NCBI GenBank assembly: GCA_040007095.1
Contig: JBDTVS010000091.1
Location: 1-20,765, forward strand
Length of the DNA stretch: 20,765 nt
From: JBDTVS01 sp040007095
Lineage (GTDB): Bacteria > Acidobacteriota > Vicinamibacteria > Vicinamibacterales > CAVVIG01
Reading direction: 5' to 3'
Positions 7,859 to 15,022 of the stretch are shown piece after piece. Under the pieces are notes generated by a model, which was given only the letters and a program-made list of their open reading frames with translations, ran no database searches and was not told the origin of the DNA. Position 1 is the stretch's first letter; each line of letters starts with the position of its first letter. The position numbers were made by a program, and so were the translations under genes.

Positions 7859-8349
7859 GATCCCCTCACGAGTTCCGCGATAGCCTTGCGTCCCTGCTCG
7901 CGTCGGATCGCGCCAATGGCACCGATGTGATACGCCTCGTGCCACGTCAGGAACAGGACGGTATCCAGAATGCGCTTCTCGTCGTGCGGCCCGCCACCGG
8001 GCATGGGTGCCTCCAGCCGATCGACAGACGAAGCGAGCGCGGTGCAGAGGTCGCCGTTCAGTGCCGAGAAGCTCGCCGCCAGGTCTGCCAGCGGCGGATA
8101 GTCCGCGCCGTCGCTCGCCGGCGTGTGTTCGAATTGGGCGGCAAAGGCATTCTCGCGAGGCTGGCCCAGCAACTCCAGGACTTTCATCTTGTAGTGACAG
8201 AGGTGCCCGATCGTCCAGGCAATCGACGGCCCGGTACCGCCGCGCGACCTGGCCTTCGCGTCTTGATCGCTCAGATCGCCGATGCCTGTGGCCAAAATGC
8301 TGTTCGAGACTCCGTGCAGAGCGATGATGGGTCGAAGCAATGCGTCCAT
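7855..8349 (-). CDS. DinB-family (putative metal-dependent) protein
   Basis: The 164-residue product is a four-helix DinB/YfiT-like domain. The three His expected to bind a divalent metal are visible: GHLCHYK (His49) and HEAYHIGAIG (His137 and His141). The start at ATG 8347-8349 is fixed by a perfect AGGAGG (complement of 8357-8362) seven bases upstream, although the frame stays open to 8529. Family members act as thiol S-transferases or maleylpyruvate-isomerase-like enzymes, or have no known role; substrate cannot be inferred here. It overlaps the DUF6855-like gene by four bases and is divergent from the sigma factor gene at 8507. Confidence 0.85.
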   Translation of the reverse strand: MDALLRPIIALHGVSNSILATGIGDLSDQDAKARSRGGTGPSIAWTIGHLCHYKMKVLELLGQPRENAFAAQFEHTPASDGADYPPLADLAASFSALNGDLCTALASSVDRLEAPMPGGGPHDEKRILDTVLFLTWHEAYHIGAIGAIRREQGRKAIAELVRGS

Positions 8350-8506
8350 GACGAATCCTCCTGAAATCTGCGTCATGGGCACGACGAACGGCCGGGTCAA
8401 AAGGATGCGGCCCCGACCCCGAATCTTTTCGCGCTCGTGAATCGTCTCCTGAACATCGGTGGACGACACGTGCGCTGACGCCGGGCTGCCGGCGCCGGGA
8501 GTGACC

Positions 8507-9400
8507 ATGGATTTCGAGGCGCTGGCCAAAGCGCGGGCGGATTTCGACGTGCTGGTGGCCGACGTGCGGCCGCAGTTGCTGCGCTACTGCGCTCGGATGA
8601 CCGGCTCCGCCGTGGACGGCGAGGATATCGTCCAGGAAGCGCTGGCGAAGGTGTACTTTCGTTTACCTCAGCTGGGGCACGTGGAGAACCTGCGCGCGTG
8701 GCTGTTCCGCGTGGCGCACAACAAGGCGCTCGACTACCTGCGCCGCTACGACGTGCGGTTCGGCGAGACGCTGGAGGGCGAACTGCCGGCGCAGACGGAG
8801 GACTCACCGCTCGACGCCGCCGACGTCGCGGAATGGGGGCTGTCTCATTTCGTGCGGTTGACGGCGCTGCAGCGCAGCTGCGTGATCCTGAAGGACGTGT
8901 TGTCCTACACACTCGAGGAGATCTCCGAGATCCTCGACGTCAGCGTGCCGTCGATCAAGGGCGCGCTGCATCGCGGACGCGCGAACCTTCGACGGCAAGC
9001 CGCCGCGGGGGATGCGCGGCTGGCGCCCGTCTTGCCACACGACCAGGCCGCGCTGCTCGGTCGGTATGTGGCGCTCTTCAACGCGCGCGATTTCGATGCG
9101 CTGCGCGCGATGCTGGCCGAGGACGTCCAGCTCGAGCTGGTCGGGATGACCGAGAAGAGCGGCGCCGCGGACGTGGGCGGCTACTTCCATAACTACGCAC
9201 GGCTGGAAGGCATGCGCCTGGAGCTCGGGGAAGTGGACGGCCGCCTCGCGATCCTCGCGCGCGAACAGCCCGAGGACCCGCCGGTCTACTTTCTCTTCGT
9301 GCGCTTCCGCGACGAGCGGATTCGGTTCATCCGCGACTACCGCTACGCGCGGTACGTCTTCGATGAAGCAGAGTGGACCGGGGCGACAGAAGCGCGGTGA
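8507..9400 (+). CDS. ECF-type sigma-70 factor with C-terminal NTF2-like domain
   Basis: The 297-residue product has sigma region 2 (QLLRYCARMTGSAVDGEDIV, then LRAWLFRVAHNKALDYLRR, about residues 24-80) and region 4 (LTALQRSCVILKDVLSYTLEEISEILDVS with SIKGALHRGRANLRR, about 122-165). A SnoaL/NTF2-like domain follows, starting YVALFNARDFDALRAMLAED (about 190-209). Such fusions occur in the ECF groups where the extra domain tunes activity in place of an anti-sigma factor. The ATG at 8507 is preferred over the GTG at 8459 because GGGAG (8497-8501) sits five bases upstream. It is divergent from the DinB gene across 157 bp, so that pair is a plausible target. No anti-sigma gene is adjacent. It lacks the DGGGR-type motif I would expect in ECF41. 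Confidence 0.9.
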   Translation: MDFEALAKARADFDVLVADVRPQLLRYCARMTGSAVDGEDIVQEALAKVYFRLPQLGHVENLRAWLFRVAHNKALDYLRRYDVRFGETLEGELPAQTEDSPLDAADVAEWGLSHFVRLTALQRSCVILKDVLSYTLEEISEILDVSVPSIKGALHRGRANLRRQAAAGDARLAPVLPHDQAALLGRYVALFNARDFDALRAMLAEDVQLELVGMTEKSGAADVGGYFHNYARLEGMRLELGEVDGRLAILAREQPEDPPVYFLFVRFRDERIRFIRDYRYARYVFDEAEWTGATEAR

Positions 9401-9455
9401 AGTCGGCGGGCGGCCGAGCCAAGAACGGAATGTCGTCTCGGTGCAAACGTCCCCG

Positions 9456-9479
9456 GTCCGGCTGAAGCCGGACACTACG
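9456..9479. repeat. REP-like hairpin repeat
   Basis: GTCCGGCT-GA-AGCCGGAC is a perfect 8-bp stem with a 2-nt loop, followed by ACTACG. The same stem and tail occur at 20573-20623. It lies in the 194-bp gap between the convergent sigma factor gene and the hydrolase remnant, where it could also act as a bidirectional transcription stop. Confidence 0.7.
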
Positions 9480-9491
9480 CAGTTCGTATGC

Positions 9492-9543
9492 GCTCACGTT
9501 TTCATGCGACGGGGTGATCCCCGGCCCATGACGACTCGGTGGT
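9492..9543. repeat. Dispersed hairpin repeat, copy 2
   Basis: This is the second copy of the repeat at 5874-5924, in the same orientation. It shares GCTCACGTTTTCATGC and CATGACGACTCGGTGG, with the stem CGGGG-TGAT-CCCCG between them. It is only 12 bases past the REP-like hairpin, so this gap has gathered two repeat families. Confidence 0.75.
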
Positions 9544-9594
9544 GAACCTCGAGCAAAGATCGAAGAGGATCCGCGACCCGTTACGCTGTGGCCG

Positions 9595-9834
9595 CTACCC
9601 GAAGAAACGCTCGAACGCTTCCAGCACCGCCTTGGGGTCCTCCTCGGCGACGTAGTGACCCGTCTCCAGGGGACCGCCCGTGACCTCGGTTGCGGCCTCG
9701 CGCCACACCGGCAGGATGTCGCCGCCATAGAGTGTCCCGACGCCACTGCGGCGTCCCCAGAGGACCAATGCCGGCGCGCTGACCCTAGCGCTCGGCTCCA
9801 GTGCACGGTCTGCCGGCCGGCGTGAGGGCGTCAA
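9595..9834 (-). pseudogene. C-terminal remnant of an alpha/beta hydrolase (haloacetate dehalogenase-like)
   Basis: About 79 codons remain. They carry VSAPALVLWG, VWREAATEVTGGPLETGHYV (containing the catalytic-type GH) and EEDPKAVLEAFERFFG, which match the last third of small alpha/beta hydrolases of the haloacetate dehalogenase/epoxide hydrolase group. The nucleophile elbow and the N-terminal two thirds are missing. Upstream of about 9834 the frame stays open to 10026, but that is the antisense-frame shadow of the DinB gene, which ends at 9831. No start codon or ribosome binding site precedes the homologous part. I read it as a gene truncated by a deletion that joined it to the DinB gene. Confidence 0.7.
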
Positions 9835-10388
9835 CGGTCCAGAATGGGTAAATACGCGCGCCATGGCCCGACGGCCTCGCGGTACTGCTTGGCCATCACC
9901 CGAGCAATCTGTGCCACGTGCCCGAGGTCGTGCGCGACCCACGTGGCCAGCAACTGCCGGAGCGTGACCGCACCGAACTCCGGGTGCTCGCCCTCGAGTG
10001 CGAGCTGCGCCGAGGTCAGGCGCCATTCGGCGACCGTCGCCAGGTTGTTCAGCCGCAGTCGGGCAAATTCGTCGAGCAGCTCGATGAGCGACCGTCCCTG
10101 GCTCTCGCGGAACTGGGCGAAACGGTCGTAGGGCTGGAAGTGCCGGTCAGGTCCCTGGGCGAGGATCACGCGCGCACGCGGGATCCAGTCCGTGCGCTCG
10201 CCGTGGATGAGATGACCCACGATCACGTACGGACTCCACGTCTCCGGGCCTTCATTCGCATCGGTCCAGGCAGAGGAGAGCGTCCCCAGCATCGCGTGCA
10301 GCGTGCCCGGTGTGCGCTCGAGGACGGAGAGACCCTGCTCGAGGTCGAACGTCGTCGCCATTCCCGAAGACGCAGTCATCCCGTCCAT
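9831..10388 (-). CDS. DinB-family (DUF664-like) protein
   Basis: The product has 185 residues from ATG 10388, or 176 from the ATG at 10361 (MATTFDLEQGLSVLERTPGT); the homology seems to begin near the latter. Metal-binding His residues of a DinB fold are visible in VGHLIHGERTDWIPRARVIL (His59) and VAHDLGHVAQIARVMAKQYR (His153, His157). The C terminus VGPWRAYLPIL is typical. It differs strongly from the DinB gene at 7855, so this is not a recent duplication. The MITE-like element ends four bases before ATG 10388, so the native leader was displaced, and no ribosome binding site is clear. The hydrolase remnant begins at its stop codon. Enzymatic role unknown. Confidence 0.85.
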   Translation of the reverse strand: MDGMTASSGMATTFDLEQGLSVLERTPGTLHAMLGTLSSAWTDANEGPETWSPYVIVGHLIHGERTDWIPRARVILAQGPDRHFQPYDRFAQFRESQGRSLIELLDEFARLRLNNLATVAEWRLTSAQLALEGEHPEFGAVTLRQLLATWVAHDLGHVAQIARVMAKQYREAVGPWRAYLPILDR

Positions 10389-10392
10389 CTTA

Positions 10393-10550
10393 GGACCCGT
10401 TCAGAAATAAAGGTGCCATTCTGGCCACCGATGCATCCCGCCGGGCTTCGTTGCTCGTCGCTTACATACGCCCGGTATGCGCGCTCCTTGCGCCTCGCCG
10501 GGCGGGCGCCTCGGCGCCCATAATTGCCACCTTTATTCCTGAACGGGTCC
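10393..10550. mobile_element. MITE-like element, copy 2 (158 bp)
   Basis: It is identical to 3686-3843 except for one base (C at 10527), which weakens the right terminal repeat. TTA flanks both ends (10390-10392 and 10551-10553). The right TTA is also the TAA stop codon of the peroxiredoxin gene on the minus strand. The element exactly fills the space between the peroxiredoxin and the DinB gene, both on the minus strand. Confidence 0.85.
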
Positions 10551-11117
10551 TTACTGGCGCGTCAGCAGCCACTGCACGACCTGGTGAGCGTTCGCATCCG
10601 GGGGAAACACCGGATAGAAGACGTGCTCGACCGTTCCATCGCGAATAATCAGCGTCAGGCGCTTGAGAAGCCGCGCGGATTCTACCTCAAACGTTGGCAA
10701 CCGCATGGCCGCAGCGAGCTCGAGTCGCGCGTCACTGAGCAGTGCAAAAGGCAAGTGCAGCCGCCCGACGACCTCGCGCTGGTACTCAGTGTCCTGCGTG
10801 CTCAGGCCGAACACACGCGCGTTCAGATTCTGAAGGTCGCGATGGTGATCGCGGAACGCGCACGATTGAGGAGTGCACCCTCGAGCGCCAGGAATCAGAT
10901 TCCAACTCTGCGGCGGCTCCTGATCTGGACGGCCGGTCCGGGGATAGCCATAGACAACCGTACGTCCCGTCAGTGTCGAAAGGTCGACGAGCGACCCGCT
11001 TGTCGAGGGAAGAGCGAGTGACGGAACCGGGTAACCAACCAGATGACTCGCCATCCCGTCGTCGACTGGCACGGGAAGATCCGGGGGCAGGCGAAGCAGG
11101 TCGTCGCGTCGAGTCAT
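10551..11117 (-). CDS. PrxQ/BCP-like peroxiredoxin (AhpC/TSA family)
   Basis: The 188-residue product is a thioredoxin-fold peroxidase reducing hydroperoxides. VGYPVPSLALPSTSGSLVDL (about 27-46) opens the domain. GCTPQSCAFRD (about 80-90) matches the GCTxEAxxFRD motif of PrxQ/BCP enzymes, with Cys81 as peroxidatic and Cys86 as resolving cysteine five residues on. Between YPRTG (58-62) and this motif lie about 13 more residues than in E. coli Bcp (RPDQEPPQSWNLIPG). The start at ATG 11115-11117 is chosen from the domain border; no strong ribosome binding site is seen, and the frame is open to 11204. Its stop codon abuts the MITE-like element. It may once have been co-transcribed with the DinB gene downstream. 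Confidence 0.82.
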   Translation of the reverse strand: MTRRDDLLRLPPDLPVPVDDGMASHLVGYPVPSLALPSTSGSLVDLSTLTGRTVVYGYPRTGRPDQEPPQSWNLIPGARGCTPQSCAFRDHHRDLQNLNARVFGLSTQDTEYQREVVGRLHLPFALLSDARLELAAAMRLPTFEVESARLLKRLTLIIRDGTVEHVFYPVFPPDANAHQVVQWLLTRQ

Positions 11118-11259
11118 GTCAACCGGCTCGTCGGGTTCGCGACGTGAGCTGCTGGCGTTGACACGTGGCAAACCGGCCTGGGTCTGTGGGATTGACGCAG
11201 CCAAAGAACGGCACCAGCGAGGAAAGCAAGTCGTCGGGCACAGAGCACTCCACGGACTG

Positions 11260-11706
11260 TTATGGATTGAGCATCAGCTGGTCGGCCGTGAACTCGAGAA
11301 TGTGCGGCGGATTCTTGTTGTAGTCGCTGTACCGGATCCACGTTGGCCGCACTCGCACGTAGATCAAGCCCGGCCAATTCAACCGGCTGGGGCCATCTGG
11401 ATAGGCTTTGTAGTACGCCTGCTTGACCCGCTCCAATTCGACGCCTGACGGCTCGTCGGCAATGCCCTCGAACTGGACCGTCCGTTCTTCGCCGTCATTC
11501 ATTCCGCCCATGACGAGCGCCAGCTTCGGATTGCTGCGCAGGTTCACGGCTTTGCGCGTCGACTCCAGCGTGTCGAACACGACTTCGAACCGGTCGGTGA
11601 CGGCGACGCCGACGATCGCCGCCTGCGCGTGGCCTCCGGCGGACACGGACGCCTGCACGGCCAGTCGGTGCTCACGCATGAATTCGAGCAGTTGTCGTGG
11701 GTCCAT
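11260..11706 (-). CDS. Pyridoxamine 5'-phosphate oxidase-fold (flavin-binding split-barrel) protein
   Basis: The 148-residue product starts MDPRQLLEFMREHRLAVQAS, the usual opening helix and first strand. It continues with AAIVGVAVTDRFEVVFDTLE, STRKAVNLRSNPKLALVMGG and RTVQFEGIADEP, which form the split barrel. Such proteins bind FMN, F420 or haem; many are general stress or F420-dependent reductases, and which applies here is not visible. ATG 11704-11706 fits the domain border, although the frame is open to 11796 through a tetranucleotide repeat. The ribosome binding site is weak. It lies 142 bp upstream of the peroxiredoxin in the same direction. Confidence 0.82.
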   Translation of the reverse strand: MDPRQLLEFMREHRLAVQASVSAGGHAQAAIVGVAVTDRFEVVFDTLESTRKAVNLRSNPKLALVMGGMNDGEERTVQFEGIADEPSGVELERVKQAYYKAYPDGPSRLNWPGLIYVRVRPTWIRYSDYNKNPPHILEFTADQLMLNP

Positions 11707-11715
11707 TTCATCAGC

Positions 11716-11739
11716 TCGGTCGGTCGGTCGATCGATCGG
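11716..11739. repeat. Tetranucleotide tract (TCGG/TCGA) before the PPOX-fold gene
   Basis: Six units in a row: TCGG three times, TCGA twice, TCGG once. It ends ten bases upstream of the start codon, in the leader of the minus-strand gene. Unit number could vary by slippage and change leader length or, if translation began further upstream, the frame. Confidence 0.6.
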
Positions 11740-11841
11740 CCTCACGTCGCCATGATCCGCGCCTGAGGCCTGGCGATGCCGTCTCGCATACTTCACATTC
11801 GGATGACGTTCAGTGATCGACCGTCCGGGGGAAGACTCTAG

Positions 11842-11915
11842 GAGGGCTCGGTTCGTGGACCGGGGGCTCGAGCGGTGCCTCGGCGTGCCGAGTCGCGGAC
11901 CGAGAACCGATCTCC
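11842..11915. terminator. Structured region downstream of the carboxylesterase gene
   Basis: TCGGTTC (11848-11854) pairs with GAACCGA (11904-11910), extended by GGAG and CTCC outside a small bulge. Inside is a perfect hairpin CTCGGC-GT-GCCGAG (11879-11892). It lies 49-122 bases after the carboxylesterase stop on the minus strand. There is no T-run, so an intrinsic terminator is doubtful; it may be a Rho-type stop or mRNA 3' structure. Confidence 0.3.
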
Positions 11916-11963
11916 TCGATGTCCGCGACCCACACGTGCCCCTGTATCAGAAGGGATGCTTCG

Positions 11964-13637
11964 TCAGTTTGCGCCGGACGTTTTGAGCATGCGTTGAAAC
12001 GCGGACTGGAAGAAGGTCAACTTCGCAACCGCCGGCGCCGATTCCGCCTGCGGCGTGTCGCCCAGCACCATGACCTTGCTCGTGGCGAGATCCTTGTACT
12101 GTGGCCACTGCGGCAGGCCAGACCCGTTCGGATCGCCCTTCGTGATGAAGTTCACCCAATACGACGACATCGCATCCGCGAGTTTCGTATCGACGTCGGT
12201 CCACGTCTGCGTCGGCTGGCCCTTGGGGTTGTTGAACGCGTACGAGATTTCTGCGGTGTGCGTGGCGCCCTGCGGCGACGGCTGACCGTTCAGCGTCGGA
12301 ATACGGGTGAAGAAGTATGTGTAGGCCTTCTTGCCGAGCTTGGACTGAGCCGCGGCCCACTGGCGCATGTTCCAGGTGATCTCGTCGGCGCACGCTTCAT
12401 GCGCCGCGCGCTGTGCGTCGGCATCCGACGCGGCGGGGTAGAGCTGCAGGTACTGAGCCGCGAGCTCGCCGAACTTGCGCTCCGCGGCGGTCTTGAACGC
12501 GTCGGTCGTCATCCCTTGGCCGCCGCGACCCGCCACGCCGGCGCCGGGTCCGCAAATGCCGAAGTTCGCTTCGTCCTTGTTCGACCCGGTGAGGACGTCG
12601 ACGGCGTTCTGCTTGCCGTTCATGAAGGTCATCGACTCGTCTTGCGGAATCAGGTACCCGTCAACCACCAGGCCCCCCGCCGACAGACCAGTCAGCTCGT
12701 TGAGCGGCTTCACGCGCAAGTCGCGGATCGTCTTGACGCCGAGCGCGTCCATCGCCTTGGCGCCGTCGGCCTGGGCGGCGGCGCTCGTTCGCATGTGGGC
12801 CATCGTCAGACCCATCCAGCCGCCGCTTTGGGCAATCGCGCGGTGGAACAGTCCCTTCGCCTGCGGCGATCCGACCAGCGCGCCCACCATGATCGCGCCG
12901 GCCGACTCACCAGCCACGGTGACGTTGTTCGGATCACCGCCGAACGCGCTGATGTTCCGCTTCACCCACTGGAGTGCGGCGATCGCGTCCATCATCCCGT
13001 AGTTACCGGAGGCGTTGTGTCCGGATTCCTTCACCAATTCCGGATGGGCAAAGAACCCGAGCGAGCCGAGGCGGTAGTTGAACGTCACGATGACCGGACC
13101 CTTGGCGGCCAGGTTCTCGCCGTCGTACCAGGCCAGGCCGCCAGATCCACCGGTGAAGCCACCTCCATAGATCCAGACCATCACCGGCCGACGATCGCCG
13201 GCGCTCTTCGCACTGGACCAGACGTTGAGGTACAGGCAGTCCTCGCTCCGCGCGGGTTCCCGCGGCGCAGCGGGCACAGCCTGCGCGGGAGGCGCGGCCG
13301 CACCTCCACGTCCACCGGCCCCACCGCGCGCTCCACCGCCGCCGCCGCCGCGGGCCGCGGCGGGCCCTGACGTGCACGGCGCGCCGAATGCGTCGCCGTT
13401 GCGCACGCCGTCCCACTTGGCTCCCGGCTGCGGCGCCCGCCAACGGTTTTCACCGAGAGGCGGCGCGGCAAACGGAATGCCCTTGAACGACCGTACCGAC
13501 TCCTGAGTCGTGGCCGCCGTGCCGGCAATGAGACCCATCTCAGTCTTGACCTGATCGGGAACCGCCGCGGAGGTCCGCACGGCCACCACCGCGATCGTTC
13601 CAAGCACCAGAAAGAGCGCCGCTCGCTGCATCTTCAT
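11964..13637 (-). CDS. Secreted type-B carboxylesterase/lipase
   Basis: The 557-residue product hydrolyses carboxylic esters. A signal peptide (MKMQRAALFLVLGTIAVVAV) is followed by FKGIPFAAPPLGENRWRAPQ (about 51-70), SEDCLYLNVW (131-140) and PVMVWIYGGGFTGGSGG (oxyanion region, about 151-167). The catalytic triad is visible: Ser245 in GESAGA, Glu356 in GSNKDE and His460 in GATHTAEISYAF. Before SEDCLYLNVW sits a Gly/Ala/Arg/Pro-rich insert (about 94-130) that is longer than usual and of low complexity. ATG 13635-13637 is chosen over 13778 because of the signal peptide and the GAGGGAG site eight bases upstream. It is transcribed alone; substrate unknown. Confidence 0.93.
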   Translation of the reverse strand: MKMQRAALFLVLGTIAVVAVRTSAAVPDQVKTEMGLIAGTAATTQESVRSFKGIPFAAPPLGENRWRAPQPGAKWDGVRNGDAFGAPCTSGPAAARGGGGGGARGGAGGRGGAAAPPAQAVPAAPREPARSEDCLYLNVWSSAKSAGDRRPVMVWIYGGGFTGGSGGLAWYDGENLAAKGPVIVTFNYRLGSLGFFAHPELVKESGHNASGNYGMMDAIAALQWVKRNISAFGGDPNNVTVAGESAGAIMVGALVGSPQAKGLFHRAIAQSGGWMGLTMAHMRTSAAAQADGAKAMDALGVKTIRDLRVKPLNELTGLSAGGLVVDGYLIPQDESMTFMNGKQNAVDVLTGSNKDEANFGICGPGAGVAGRGGQGMTTDAFKTAAERKFGELAAQYLQLYPAASDADAQRAAHEACADEITWNMRQWAAAQSKLGKKAYTYFFTRIPTLNGQPSPQGATHTAEISYAFNNPKGQPTQTWTDVDTKLADAMSSYWVNFITKGDPNGSGLPQWPQYKDLATSKVMVLGDTPQAESAPAVAKLTFFQSAFQRMLKTSGAN

Positions 13638-13856
13638 CTTCACATCTCCCTCTCGTTCGCGCGCGATCCGGTCAAAATGTCCGCATCGCGCAGTCGCCTT
13701 TTTTTGGGGCCGCCGAGTCGAGCACCCCGCATCCGTGTTGCTGTTACCCTTGCAGGGAAAACGAATCCGTCCGTCCATGTCCGTCGAGACACGAATTGCC
13801 GCCGGTGTTCCGGTCCGGGCGCCCTGGTGGAGTGTTTTCGTGATTGCATGTTGGTT

Positions 13857-13875
13857 TACAAACCAGCAGAACAGG
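13857..13875 (-). repeat. 19-nt motif after the pyrophosphatase stop (copy 1)
   Basis: On the minus strand this reads CCTGTTCTGCTGGTTTGTA, starting 11 bases after the TAG of the pyrophosphatase gene. The same 19 bases occur five bases... that is, four bases after the stop of the lectin-like gene (17551-17569), in the same sense relative to the gene. Here it can form a hairpin TGGTTT-GT-AAACCA with the next bases. Confidence 0.7.
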
Positions 13876-13886
13876 CCACCAGGTTA

Positions 13887-14540
13887 CTAGAGCGCGAAGT
13901 TGTCGTCATAGTCGGCCATGGCCGCGCGCACCACCTTGACGGCGTGGGCGCGCCCGTAGACCGAGGCGATGCGCGCCCGTGCCCGCTGACCCGGAATCAG
14001 TTTGTAGGTCAAGAAGTAGTGCTGAAGTCGCTCCACGAGCACGGAAGGCACGTCGCCGACGTCGCGGGCCGCGCCCCACACGTAGTCGTTTTCCAGCACG
14101 CTGATGATCTTATCGTCAGCTTCGCCCCCGTCGATCATCTGCAGCCCGCCGATCACCCGGCCCCTGACGATGATCTCGTTGCGGGCGATGGCGCGCTCGC
14201 TGAGAACGCAAATGTCCAGCGGGTCCCCATCGCCGCGTTTGCTCGCGGGCGCCAGCGCGCACACTCGCTCGCCGCAGTAGGTTCGCGGCACGAAGCCGTA
14301 GAGCGTGGGGTGCTGAGCGGACGAGCGCTGCGGCCGATCGACGCGCAGATACCCGGAGACCTTGTCGACTTCGTACTTCATGAAGTCGAACGGGGTGATC
14401 TCGATGTACGCGTTCAGCACCTCGGGTGGATTCGGACCAACGTCCAGGCCGTGCCAGGGGTGAGGCCGGAAATGGTTGACCGCTCGCGACCCCTTGCCGA
14501 TCGGCCGCTCGGGAATTCGTTGGCGTCTTCGTGTCGGCAT
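13887..14540 (-). CDS. ppa: Inorganic pyrophosphatase (family I)
   Basis: The 217-residue product hydrolyses pyrophosphate to two phosphates in the cytoplasm. It has NAYIEITPFDFMKYEVDK (about 43-60), HPTLYGFVPRTYCGE (about 77-91) and GDGDPLDICVL, the family I signature DGDPxD with its metal-binding Asp residues. ENDYVWG and the C-terminal helix region follow. The length is above that of E. coli Ppa (176), from an N-terminal extension of about 40 residues with WHGLDVGPNPP, seen in one soluble branch of the family. The ribosome binding site is weak. The SgcJ/EcaC-like gene lies 46 bp upstream in the same direction, so the two may share a transcript. Confidence 0.9.
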   Translation of the reverse strand: MPTRRRQRIPERPIGKGSRAVNHFRPHPWHGLDVGPNPPEVLNAYIEITPFDFMKYEVDKVSGYLRVDRPQRSSAQHPTLYGFVPRTYCGERVCALAPASKRGDGDPLDICVLSERAIARNEIIVRGRVIGGLQMIDGGEADDKIISVLENDYVWGAARDVGDVPSVLVERLQHYFLTYKLIPGQRARARIASVYGRAHAVKVVRAAMADYDDNFAL

Positions 14541-14586
14541 CTTGAGCAGCTATCAATATCGCACGCAACCGCCGCTGGCGCGAGAC

Positions 14587-15006
14587 TCAGTGACGGTCGG
14601 CAGCCGGAGGCTGCAGGGTGTTGTGGAACGACGCGATCTGCCATGCCTCCGCCACTCGTGCGAGCACCATCGAGAACAGGGCGCGATTGCGACCGGCGAG
14701 TGGGCCCGACGGTGCGTCGAGCACGGCGTGCACGTGCACCAGCGCCATGTCGGGGTGGAGGAGGCGAGCCGTCTCGATCGTGTAGTGGTTCGTGCTGCCC
14801 GCATAGATCGTGCGCAGGATTGCCGCATGGCCCGCGGCGATCTCGGCACGACCGCGATGGTGCTCTGCCCGAATGTTGACAAAGTCGGCATCGACGGCGA
14901 ACGGCGCGCCGAACGCGTCCCCGTCTCCGGAATTCCACGCCGCTTCGAGAGCCGCGACGAGGGCGTCAATAGCGGTGCGGTCGGCCGTGCTGAGCGTGAG
15001 ATTCAC
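14587..15006 (-). CDS. SnoaL/SgcJ-EcaC-like NTF2-fold protein (DUF4440 type)
   Basis: The 139-residue product is a single NTF2-like domain: ALVAALEAAWNSGDGDAFGA (about 16-35) with PFAVDADFVNIRAEHHRGRA, then LVHVHAVLDAPSGPLAGRNR and a final FHNTLQPP. This matches the SgcJ/EcaC group, whose members are mostly of unknown activity. The start is GTG 15004-15006 with GAGGA just upstream (about 15010-15014). An inverted repeat (15023-15095) lies in its leader. No clear partner gene is adjacent except the pyrophosphatase downstream. Confidence 0.83.
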   Translation of the reverse strand: MNLTLSTADRTAIDALVAALEAAWNSGDGDAFGAPFAVDADFVNIRAEHHRGRAEIAAGHAAILRTIYAGSTNHYTIETARLLHPDMALVHVHAVLDAPSGPLAGRNRALFSMVLARVAEAWQIASFHNTLQPPAADRH

Positions 15007-15022
15007 GAGTTCCTCGTTGTCA

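Noticed and set aside
7855..10388. Recent duplication of the two DinB genes
   Set aside because: Apart from the spacing of metal-binding His residues the proteins share little sequence, so they are old paralogues or separate acquisitions.
11919..13370. 483-codon plus-strand frame opposite the carboxylesterase
   Set aside because: The minus strand encodes an intact esterase with its full catalytic triad; the plus frame has no domain and a low-complexity end.
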